From NCBI GenBank assembly GCA_035079385.1, contig JAVHKY010000054.1, forward strand, positions 806,001 through 870,000: a DNA stretch of 64,000 bases. The letters are read 5' to 3'. A program made the translations under genes and the position numbers. The notes under the pieces were generated by a model. It saw only the letters and a program-made list of their open reading frames with translations, was not told where the DNA came from and ran no database searches. How positions within the stretch are numbered: the stretch's first letter is position 1; each line of letters begins with the position of its first letter. Origin of the DNA: Aspidiotus rigidus (lineage: Eukaryota > Arthropoda > Insecta > Hemiptera > Diaspididae). Of the stretch, positions 21,001 to 33,200 are shown one piece after another.

Positions 21001-24000
21001 TGAAATGCGGGTCGTGTGCCAGTCCTGGCGTGCATTTATGGCGTTCGTCATGGTTTCAACGTCGTGTCAGTTTTTTTATATGGCGGGAGGGGAACTGGCG
21101 GTCAATATAATTTTATGAGGCGTGCACTATACATTTCGCCAAAACAGCTCAAAGTATAAAAAATGAACACAATTTTGTAGAAATCACCACAAAATTCATA
21201 AATGCAGACAGACTCCATCATCCAGTAAATCTAGCAACACTGCGTAGATCACGGCAATAAATCTAGGGATGCCGAGCTCAAGACATAATTGACGTAATCT
21301 GTTGTTTTGGCAGTTATTTTCAAGTTTTAACTCACCTAATGATTTTTCTCGTGATTGGCTTCAAGCGTTAGTCAGCCAAAAGCCAATATCATTGACTTGA
21401 ACTGGAACTGGTTCATTACGCCAAGCCAGAAGCCGGTTGGGAAGGGCCAACTATGGCTGTAAATTTAAAAGTTGATGCGACAATCGATTGAGAACCTTCA
21501 ATAGGAGTTCATGTCAATGACAACTGACTTGAAGAAAAAAGAAAAAGAAAAAAGGCATTTGGAGAGATTTACTTAAAATTGACGACAGGTTGACGAGACA
21601 CAATCAATCCAGCTAATTTGACCAGATGTCGACTCCACATTACAGTTGATCCTAAATATTGAGGACTTCGACACCAATTTGAGGTACGCTACAATCGACT
21701 ATAATCAACGCAAACGATAAATTTATTTCGGGTCGATCCGCGTTTTGGAAAGGTAGACCTAACATCGACTTGAAATCAGCGTGACAAATGAGTTGAAAAG
21801 GAATGGACATATTCCGGTCAAACCGACATGAATTTTCATTTTCGCCAGACTTGAGAAGGTTCAACTTCAGGGAGATTTTGAATCGAAACTGAATCGCAAA
21901 ACACCACCGGGTAGTCTGTGGGTTTCAATGATATTCAAGAACTTAGTAATACCTTTTGACCCAATGGTAGGCAGTAGGAATAATAATTTCTGATTGTAAC
22001 CTCGGGCTAATCTTGATTTTCCTTCGTTTTACAAACATTACTTATAAATCAGTCATAAATTTGTTTTTCTTTAATCAACCCCCCTTTAGTCAAAAAACAA
22101 CTATCAAAAACTGAATACAGCTCCATATGGATCATGTCTCTCGGATTTTTTGGAACAATTTTGGTAATAACGACTCATGAAATTGTGACATTTATAGTCA
22201 ATAGAGAAATAATTTGTCATATCGTGCAACTAAATAATGAAAAAAATCGAACATTTTTGTTTACAGAAGAAGAGAAATACTTTTATCATCCTGTATTACA
22301 ACAACTCGTCTTATTACCACACTACTTTTCGAGAGTTATCACTTTTGGTGTAGAATATTTTCAACCTCGCGAGTATTCGATAACAATAAAAGCGTACATA
22401 GTACACGTTAAATGTCTCGAGTTTGAGTATCTTTGTCATAAATCAAAATTGTAGACGTTTCATACAATTTAACAAAATATGCGTTCTGAATCTAGGTCAA
22501 TCATCGATTTTATGAAAATAATCCCTCGAGAACCATTGCCTACTTTCTTTTATTCGGAGTAAATGTCAAAAATAAAGGGATCACGAGTGATTTTCAATTT
22601 AGAATGGTGGAGAGAGCTGGGCCAACCCTAAGGTAAAAGCGACAAAAATGTCAGGAAAAATTGCATGGGAATTTTTACAGAACAATTACTCAGAATTTGA
22701 AAAAGCTTATGCATAAATCCAAGTTCAGTGAGATTTCTTGAAGGTTTTGGGCGACAGAATAGCTTGGCCCAGCTCCGATGGTAGAAAGGAAACGCACGGA
22801 TGAATTTTTTCAATTTCAAAATCCACCACTCTGAATTCGAATACGCGTGACTCCTCAACATATTTAAATCAAATTTACCTATTCATCTTCTCGTCGTCCG
22901 GATTATCGCTATTTCCAGAGTAATTGTGATAGCCATAATTATGATCATCATTTGGACAGTTAGCCTGGTCAGATTTTTCATCCTGCAACATTAAAAATTG
23001 ACGTAATTCTTCGAGCGAAAACAGGAGAACTCGTTATAACGCTGAGCTCATAGTATAGTACTTACAGGTACCCCTCTCTTAGTTTCAAGGATCCGAAAAT
23101 CGACGTTGAGATTTTCTACAAAATGTATGAAACAAATCCTCATTACTTGGACTAATATCATGCACATGTTATTAGTCAAAAGAGCACCCGTTCCATATAA
23201 TACTTATGGAATGGGTGCAATTCCTCAAATGAAGAAACAACATACCGGCTTTAATATCGAAAGCACAAGCTCCGTGTTTGAGCACGAGCATAGCAGTTGC
23301 TGCAGCATCCACTTCATCTGTATGATCTTTGAGCGATATGGTCGGTGTAAAAGCTGGTGTCGGTGTAGCAGGGATATCGTTTTGCAAGGAAGTAGGGACT
23401 ACGTTAGACTCTTCGACGAATATTCGCACTCCGTCTTTACTATCCGAGAATATTCTAATCCCGTCTTTACAATCGATATCACTGTAAAGAAATTCACACA
23501 GATATTTTATAGATGCGGAACTTCTCTTTTGTTCATCAGATTCGATTTTAGAATTCACGTTATTTACCACGTGTCAGTATCGGATATCATGTTCTTAATA
23601 CTACTGCTACTGCTATCGTTATGGCTGTTATTGTTGCTACTGCTATTGTTATTATTATGGTTATTATTATTATTATTATTATTGTTGTTGTTGTTGTTGT
23701 TGTTCAAGTTCCGAATGAATTTTTGGTAGTGGTTGTACGGCGTTTTCTGTAATGCTTGAACTAAACAAGGTCGAAAGCGTTGTTCAACCATCCACAAAGA
23801 ACCTTTACCCAAATTCTGTAACAAAATTTCCCCGACATGTGTATAGGAGCGTACCTGCGCGAGGTGACTAGAAACAGAACGGAATACTTACTGGAGATTT
23901 ATCCACTTTCTTAAAACATTTATTCAACGAAAGATTGTGACGAACGCTGTTTTTCCAGCCGGTAGGCGCATTACGATAGTACGGGAAATTATCCAATATC

Positions 24001-27000
24001 CAAACGTAAATATCTTTTACAGGAAGAGCTTTATCATCCGAATTTTCGATTGCCATGAATATCAAACAAGAAAATGAAAACGGCGGTTTAGAAGTGATGT
24101 GAACCTGCGAACACGATAGTACAACATTTTGAAATAATTCTTTTTTTGTTTGTGAAATCGTTAGCTGAAAACCGCGGACTAATTAATCCTCTATACAATA
24201 TTACGGTTTCATCGATACACCGACGACCGAGCATACAGTACTGCACACATCGTAAACGTAAAATTACTTCGCTTCCATTCCAAGGTTATACTGCGCGAAT
24301 ACGTATCGGTGAATAATCAGTTATACAGGTAGATAAGAGAGTAATTTGAAACGTACGTATAGAGCTGAGTATACGAATTATTACGTAGTTTACATAAAAT
24401 TAATATAATTGTAGAATCATGTCGCAGTCGGGAAGATTTCTTCAATAATTTATGCTCATTTTGTAAGCCTAATTCGAAAACTTACATAAGGATCGTATGA
24501 AATGCGAGGTATCACGTTAGCATTTGCTTTTGAGGAAGACGAACTGGAAGCACTACTATTGGATAGAGTAGAATCACTAGCATTGCCATCAGTAAATTCA
24601 TGTTTCGGTAACTCGGGTACACCTGTAGAAAGAAAAAAAAAAAAGTATAAATACATAATAGAATATTTCCAACAAAACTAGAAGCGCAGCGATTTAAATA
24701 GACGCACCTTTTTTCAGTAAATTTTTATCTTGCAACCAGGTCAATGAAGTAAGGTCATCATCTCCCGCAGAACTACACACCACTTGGGGAACATCTGCTA
24801 CGACACCATCGTGATCTTCCTGAAAGGCACAAAATTTTATTCAAATTTATTATACTTCCTGGTTTAAGAGAGGAAAATTCCGCAAATGCGGTACTAGATT
24901 ATAATCCTACGGTCCGAAAATTGAGTCGATTTGTAAGAAAAATCTGCACTTGAATTTCAATGACAACTGCCAAGAGATAGACGTGTTCTATTCTTAACTG
25001 ATGAGGTAAAGACGGTTCAGAAGTTGATCGCTATAAACGTAGGTACTACATATAACGCGTGTATCGTAAAGAAAAAATAATGCAAACAATTCCTCTTCCT
25101 TCGGTATACCTCGTGTTTATCTTTCATTACAACACGTTACGTACTCCAATATTTCTCGATGACGGTATCTTAACCTCAGTTAATCAATCTCCCCCAGCCC
25201 TCTTCTTTTTTCCCTACAATATCGCAGAACTTTACTAATTAGCTGAACAGACACAGGCAGAGACTGAAATTGAAAGAGAATTTGCTAGTTTTTCAAAATA
25301 CGCATACACCAGAACAGTGCACTGTTGTAATCATTGTGTAAAAGCGCTATTCAAACAAGCCGAATATTTCACACTCTGTCACGGACAATTAACGCAAGCT
25401 GAATAGGGCTAAATACACTATCTCGACGATGTGAAAACAACGCCTAAACGCAGATGTAGCGTATTTGCAACTCGTTTTTGTTTAAATTTGGCTCTTAGAA
25501 GGAAGCTGCTGAAGGTAGATCTACCTACGGAGTGCGACCATCTTCAAAACTAAACATGTAACGTTCTATTTTCCTTCTTTTTTTCTCTCTCCGTCTCACT
25601 CTTCTCTCGTTGGTAGCGCTGACAAAGATATAAAACGACATTATTACAAAGTTTCTATTCTTACGGTTGCGTAAATGTTGGGTCAACGCATTCGCAGCGC
25701 TGCGCACACTTATATTATATTAGCTGATTGATATGTACGTGCAAATAGGAACCGTTTTTTCCAGATTTTGCACATTTGAGCAGCTGAATCAACTCGAAAC
25801 AGTCGAACGCGTACATCGTAATTCGGTGATTTACCTCACATTATTTTGCTCGTTTTTATGACCTCGGAGTGACAATCCTACACTCACACATTGCAACTGT
25901 TCCAAAAGCGTAATCCAGTATTTCGCGATGAGAACCAGAAATTTTCATTCAAATTCCACCTCTCTCCGAGAACTGCATTCGAGTACTATGACTCTTAGCA
26001 AGATGTAGACTGAGTATTAGGAAATTAAACAATTTTGGTGAGTTGACTGTACAGGCTGTCCATCTTACTCTTCGACTTTTTTTTTCACAAATCATCACCA
26101 TAGCTTACGAATTAAGGTTTATACTTAAACTCAGGTCTGGAGCTGGAGTCCACTTGTAATTGGGGGTTCTACGACAGTTAGCAAAGACTGAATCTCTCCT
26201 AAACTCCTTTTCTTTTTACATGGATACATCTTAACGCTGGGAGTCAATCCGAAATTCGCGTAATGAAATCGCGAGACGTCAAGAGCTATGATGACGTCGT
26301 AGGGACTTCGAATATTGGAAAAGGGGTTCCCAATTGTACAAATCTACTTTGTTAGTTGCTTATACAAGAGTACTTTCGGGTGTTTTCCCATCATGAGTTG
26401 GGGTCGCAACTGGAAAACAAGGCCTTAACCATGAGTTTTTATAGTATAACACTGTGATCTTATTGGCTATAACATCAAGCGTCACCTTCACAGAAGAAGA
26501 AAGAAGACTGCTGGACAAAGGCATCAAGTACGTGCGGCCCGAGAGGCTGAACCAGTGTAAGCTTGAAAGTATGGCCATTAGCTGCGAACAAGTAATCCAA
26601 ACCATGGAACACGACGTGAGACCAGTAGCCTGGACCAAAATTGGGAAAGTGCTGTTGGACATCAAAGAGAACATATGCCGAACCGATAACAGAACGCAAG
26701 TAATGCAGAGGAAGGTCACAAATCTACAAAAGAAGATCCGACAGAACAACCTGATTTTGACAAAGGCGGACAAAGGCAGCACGGTAGTGGTAATGGAGAA
26801 GGAGGACTACACCCAAAAAGTGGAGTCGTACATCGCAGTGAATGGATACCAAGAGCTGACAAAGGACCCAACACGGAAATACCAAGATGACCTGAAAGCT
26901 GTGTTGAAACGGAACAATGTACCCGGCAATGGAAGGACGCTTGAGGTGAACCTCAAGGGGCTTGTAAAACTCCACAAAGCGAACCGTCCGATGAGACCCC

Positions 27001-30000
27001 TGGTCAACAACATTCAATCACCATGCTACAAGATAGCGAAGATCGTAGCCACATTCCTAAAAGAAAACTACCAGTCTGCACCCAGACGAAGTATCAGAAA
27101 CAACGAAGAGCTGATTGAGCAACTGGACAAGTTGGAAATCAGGAGTAACGACAAGCTGATATCCTTTGATGTGGCAAATATGATTGGTACCATACCGAAG
27201 GAGGAACTTCTCACTCTGCTCAAAAACAACAGATACCATGGGAACCCCGATGGGCCGAAGTACGCCAACATAATGGAAGAGATCTTGAGCCAGAACTACT
27301 GCTGCTTTAATAACAGGTTCTACAGTCAGGAAAGGGGACTTGCGATGGGACAACCGCTGTCACCAATACTGGCGGAGATATTCATGAATGATATAGAAAA
27401 CAAGATATTGAAGGGCAGCAAGTTCAGAAACTCGATCAAACACTGGGCCAGATATGTAGATGATATCCTAATTGTGTGGTCAGGCACTGATAGACAGGTG
27501 GATCTATTCCTTTCAGAAATGAATGCGATGAATGAGAGCATCAAATTCACAGTGGAAAAAGGCAATGAGACCATCGACTATTTGGACCTTACACTCACAA
27601 TGGAGAACAATAGGATAGAATACAAAATCTACAGGAAGCCGACGCATACCGACACCATCATGCCAAATGACTCCTACCACCACCCCAGGCACAATTTGGC
27701 GGCAATCCAGAACTACTGCTATCGGGAAATTTCTGTCCTCAGGAACAATGAAGAAAAAGAGGAAAGAAATCGAGATAGTAAAGCAGATCGCAGAAGCCAA
27801 TGGCTACCGCAGACGGGTGGTGGAGGGAGTCTTTGGGAAAATGGAAACAAAGAAAGGAACCCATGATAGCATAGAGAGAAAGTACTCCGGATCGATACCA
27901 TATATAGGAAAGTACACAAATAAGGTGATAAAGGCGTTCAATGGCTACGATGTAAACGTGGGTATCCGAAATAACCAACCCATGGTGAAGAGAATCAGCA
28001 ATGACCAGACGAAGCAAAAGGACATGGAAAGCTTGAGCGGAGTGTACAAGCTCAGTTGTGAACAGTGGGAGGGAATCTACTGGGAAAAAGTTTGAGATCA
28101 GGAAAAAGGAGCACAAAACGTCGAGGGAGAAAGAAGATGGCAAGTCACTATTTGGGAAACACTGTAACGAAGAAAACCACGATGGAGAGGGAATATTTGA
28201 AGTCATACACGTAGAGAATCGCACAAAGAGAAGAAAACTCTGGGAACAAATGGAGATTGCAAAAGCCAAGAGGAAGAAAGCCTGCCTCTTAAACAATGTA
28301 ATCACATTTGACAGCGAAAAATTATTCGGCCTGGTGATTGGACGAGAGAAGAACAGAACCAACCAATGAGACGGCAGGATTCCAGGTAGCCAATAGAAAC
28401 GCAGCAATTGGGACAAGAGATTGAACCAATCACAAAGCAGTATGTTTTAGCCAATAAGAGCACAATTTCAAATTTTTGTAAGAATAAGTTTCTAAGAAGT
28501 AAACCAATTACAATACAGCATTGTTATAGCCAATAAGATCACAGTGTTATACTATAAAAACTCATGGTCAAGGCCTTATTCTCCAGTTGCGACACAACTG
28601 ATGATGGAATAACACCCGAAAGTACTCTTGTATAAGCAACACTAATAAAGTAGATTTGTACAATTGGAAAACCCATTTTCAATATTAGTGCTCCACTTAC
28701 ACCTCACTCACTCATTATGAGTTCCGATAATTCAAGATTGAGGTGGGAGTGGGTTGAATCGTTCGCGCTGGATTATCTGGTCCAGTTTTCTATTTATACA
28801 AGTCTTCTTCCCGTCCACCATTCACGAGGGCTGTAGACTTTTAGGACCCAATATGGACACTTGGTGGATTTTTGGGCTGAAAATAGATGGAATGGTTTGC
28901 GCTAAGTTTGTTCTGGTACCCTTGCCCTTCAATCGTCTTTTGACATGAATACGTCTTGAGGTCTCTCTGAAATTTGCGTCATAAGCTGATGACGTCATAA
29001 GAACTTTGAGGAAGTCCGACAATCGCTGCTTTGGAACCTGTATCCTTGGCCTTCATCATACTAGACTATACTAAGCTCAACAATAACCTCCACTTAAACT
29101 AGGCCTGACGTAGGCTTAACATAAAGTGTACTAGGGTAGCTTCTATTATACTAAATCTCTTCTCACGACTGGCTTACGATGTCTCAAGACAAGACATCCG
29201 TGATTTAATTTTTTCCTCAAAAAGGAAAATCAGTAAGACCATTTTGCTTCGTTCAGTGTGATGATCGATCCGCTTTCTTGGGGAGGAGCGAGGAGAAAGA
29301 GAAATCCTCAGAAAACAGTGCGTCCAATCCAACCTGGACCTGTCTTATTCAGAGACTTGGAAAAATCTGTTTTATGGGGTACGTGGGATCTGAAAAATGT
29401 AGAAATGTAGATTGTGACGTCACAAGGCTGACCTATGACGTCATCCAATTTTGATGTAGTAGGAGGGAACATGAAAAAAATATGATCTATGACGTCATCA
29501 GATTGTGACGTCACAAAGCTGACCTAAGACGTCATCAAACTGTCACGTCACAGGCCCCGCCCCCTAGCTATATATCATAGGAGGGGGACTTAAAAACACA
29601 AGTCGCAGAATGCGTATTTTTTACATTCATTACACTGTATTTTATGTTGCGGGCCTACTCGCAGACAACGTTCGGAGTTGTCGTTTTATATACTAAACCT
29701 TGTCTGCAGTAGGTCAAGAACAGTTTACTTATTACAATAAAATTATCACTCGAAGATATTCTGGCATATCATTTCCATTTTATGGGTCAACTTTTGGAAA
29801 AACGGGTTGGAGGAACTTCAGGCCAGTTTCATCTCATAGGCCGCCCCCACCGAGGAGTCAGCGACTAAAAATAATAAACGCGGCAAAGGAAGCCGGAGTC
29901 GCAACCAAAAACGCAGGCGACAGTTGCAAGCCAAGTTCAAAAAATAGGATACGCAGGGATTGAAGAGGAGAAGAAAAAGGCCGAGCGTGACAAATTCCTC

Positions 30001-30161
30001 AAAGGAGAGGTAGAGCGGCTGAAGAAGAAATACTTCAAGATGAAAGTACCGTCAAAGAAGAGTTAGAGTTTTATTTTCAATTTATTATTCATTTTTTATT
30101 CATTTTATTATTTCACTTATTATTTCAACTTTTTTCCTCTTCCTGTTTTGATCAGTCTATC

Positions 30162-30243
<82 letters not shown>

Positions 30244-33200
30244 GTTTTTATTTTTCTAGTGTTACTTTTTTTTTATTCATTTATTCATTTATTATTCATT
30301 TATTTTTACTTTTATTTATTTTTATTTTTATTTCTATTTTATTTATTTATTTATTTATTTATATTCTTCTATTTTTTTTTATTTCTATTTCCATTTGAAG
30401 CGCTGCGTGGAAAAGGGGCCTCCTACAAAAATGTTAGTTTTGAGAAAAACGCATTTGAAGTTTTGAAATGTAATATCTCGGTGAATACTTAACAGAATGA
30501 CTTCAAACAAAAGTGGAGTGTGTTCTGCAGGTGTTGAGCTATCAGTTGATGGTTGTCGCGCATCGGGGAATGTTTTCTAAAGCTCTCAATAGAGGGCGGA
30601 AGTCAAAGTCCCGGAGGCCCCTTTTCCATAGAACAATTTTAGTATCATTAAACCTGTGTAATTTCGGTCATTTATGATGTGATTTTGGGATTTCAATGAA
30701 AAATAGTCAACCACGGAGAAGAAACTCACTGATCGAACTCCTATTTCAGCGTTTTACAATAATGTTAATGCGCAGAAAAATCTCGCCCATATACCTACCT
30801 TTATTCTCGCCTTTTGATACATTTGAGCTCATTTTACAATGGTTTCATAGCAAGAATCTTAGAAATATACCTCAATACGCTCGAAATAAAATTACTCTCA
30901 CTCATCCTCCCAATAACAAGGTTCAAAAATAGCGGGAAACATCCTACACGTAGTGAACCTGCCATGACTCAAAAATCATAGTACTTTTCAAGCAGATGGA
31001 CTCTTCCTAATTTTAATAGAACGCGCTCTAGTGTTATTTTTGAGCAGTAAAACTTGGTAGATGTATAAAGTAGGGATCGTAGAACACAATAAACGCTTTT
31101 ACGGAAAAAGGGCCTAAGCCTAAGGAGGCCCCTTTTCCACGCAGCGCTTCATTTTTAATTTCATTTTTTTTATTTTTATTTTATTTATTTTATTTTTTAA
31201 TTTTTTTTCTTATTTATTTTTTTTTCTGTTTTTCAAGTTTTACTTGTTCATTTTTCTTACCAAGTTCCTATTTTATGATTTCATTTCATTTTACCTAGTT
31301 TATAAGTTTTATTGATTGATTGATTCTACCTTTTATGAAATTACTTTTTTATCTCTTTTCTTATTGTTCTGGTTTTATTTGTATTGTAAGTATTATTTTT
31401 TGCTTTCCGGAGTGTCGCATGTGCGATTTTTATTTTTCCTAAGTTTTATCATTATTGTTTTTTATTTTCTTTATTCTGTAAGTTTTAATTGTATTATGAA
31501 TTGTTATGTCTTGCCATGTTTTAGTCTCTATGTTTTTTCTTTCTCTCTTTTTGGGGAGTGTCTCAGAATGCGTATTTTTTACATTCTTTACACTGTATTT
31601 TATGTTGCGGGCCTACTCGCAGACAACGTTTGGAGTCGTCGTTTTATATACTAAACCTTGTCTGCAGTCGGTCAAGAAAAGTTTACTTATTACAATAAAA
31701 TTATCACTCAAAGATATTCTGGCGTATCATTTCCGTTTTATGGGCCAACTCTTGGAAAAAAGAGTTGGAGGAACTTCAGGTCGGTATCATCTCATGGGCC
31801 GTCCCCACCGAGGAGTCAGCGACTGAAAAAAATGAACGCGGCAAAGGGAGCCAGAGTCACAACCAAAAACGCAGGCGGCAGTTGCGAGTCAAGTTCAAAA
31901 AACAGGATACGCAGGGATTGAAGAGGAGAAGAAAAAGGCCGAGCGTGACAAATTCCTCAAAGGAGAGGTAGAGCGGCTGAAGAAGAAATACTTCAAAATG
32001 AAAGCACCGTCAAAGAAGAGTTAGAGTTTTATTTTCAATTTATTATTCATTTTTTATTCATTTTATTATTTCACTTATTATTTCAACCTTTTTCCTCTTT
32101 CTGTTTTATTTTTCAAGTGTTACTTTTTTATTTATTTATTTAGTTATTTATTTATTTCTATTTATTTTTATTTTTTTTTAATTTTTATTTCTATTTTTTT
32201 TTTATTTCTATTTCTATTTTATTTTTTTAAAATTTCTTTTCCCATTTTATTTATTTTATTTTTTTTTTTTCTTTCCCCTCTCTTTTTCAAGTTTTATTTG
32301 TTCATTTTTCTTACCAAGTTCCTATTTTATGATTTCATTTCATTTTACCTAGTTTAAAAGTTTTATTGATTGATTGATTCTTCCTTTTAAGAAATTACTT
32401 TTTTATCTCTTTTCTTATTGTTCTGGTTTTATTTGTATTGTAAGTATTATTTTTTGCTTTCCGGAGTGTCGCATGTGCGATTTTTATTTTTCCCAAGTTT
32501 TATCATTATTGTTTTTTATTTTCTTTATTCTGTAAGTTTTAATTGTATTATGAATTATTATGTCTTGCCATGTTTTTGTCTCTTATGTTTTTTCTTTCTC
32601 TCATTTTGGGGAGTGTTTCAGAATGCGTATTTTTTACATTCTTTACACTGTATTTTATGTTGCGGGCCTACTCGCAGACAACGTTTGGAGTCGTCGTTTT
32701 ATATACTAGGTCAAGAAAAGTTTACTTATTACAATGGACCATATTTTTTGGTAACCCCACCTTAACACAGTCTTATCCCAGTTTACCGTTTGTGTTCAAA
32801 ACAAAAATTAACTCCATAAGAAATACACAGGACGTTTCGATCATTTGTTGATATTTGGAAACAAAAGATAAATAAAGAATTACAGATACATTTATGAATA
32901 CTTCAGAACTTCCAGATTCTAAATATGAACTTTTCTTTTCCTATTTTCTTCTTACATTTAAATAAGAATGTGTGATCGAAACGTTCCCATACATTTCTTA
33001 TGGGAATCGATAGTTTGTTTTGAACAAATACGGTAAACTGGGGTAAAAGGTGCTTCACAAATATGGGTGGGGTTGTTCATGTTTTCAGAACGTGCCGACG
33101 TCACGCCAACACGCATAATATGGTCCATAAAATTATCACTTGAAGATATTCTGGGGTATCATTTCCGTTTTAACACAGGCCCGGACTTAGGAGCTATACA

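Larger units (their letters stand above)
15059..22878 (-). other. FoxN last intron (7.8 kb), repeat-rich
   Basis: This intron holds the satellite array, hairpins, AACCGGTT cluster, 84-bp tandem repeat, Penelope-end hairpin and the overlapping minus-strand ORF pair listed separately. The parts 15.1-15.9 kb and 21.1-22.85 kb show no gene that I recognise; the plus-strand frame at 22,134-22,454 has no motif. Confidence 0.6.
26311..28687 (+). mobile_element. Penelope-like retroelement A with inverted terminal segments
   Basis: Ends of about 165 bp at 26,311-26,473 and 28,522-28,687 are inverted copies of each other (caattgtacaaatctact, tataacactgtgatctt, agtactttcgggtgtt). Between them lie a Penelope-type reverse transcriptase and a broken GIY-YIG endonuclease on the plus strand. 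The N-terminal part of the ORF is missing, since the left end runs straight into reverse-transcriptase sequence. Both ends hold a hammerhead-like fold. The element is degenerate but moderately young, with long open frames. Confidence 0.88.

Noticed and set aside
22134..22454. Plus-strand 106-codon open frame in the FoxN intron
   Set aside because: No recognisable motif or splice support; the hydrophobic stretch is not enough to call a gene.
23640..23705. ttattatt/ttgttgttg run as an independent microsatellite
   Set aside because: It lies inside FoxN exon 5 in frame and encodes the Asn-rich linker.
27990..28369. GIY-YIG sequence as a host or bacterial UvrC-like repair gene
   Set aside because: It directly follows a Penelope reverse transcriptase in the known domain order and lies within the same terminal repeats.
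27739..28416. Minus-strand 225-codon frame across element A
   Set aside because: It is the reverse-strand shadow of the Penelope coding region, whose motifs are unmistakable on the plus strand.
30148..30492. Plus-strand 114-codon frame with Ile and Phe/Leu runs
   Set aside because: Translation of the TTA microsatellite and T-rich tail, not a membrane protein.
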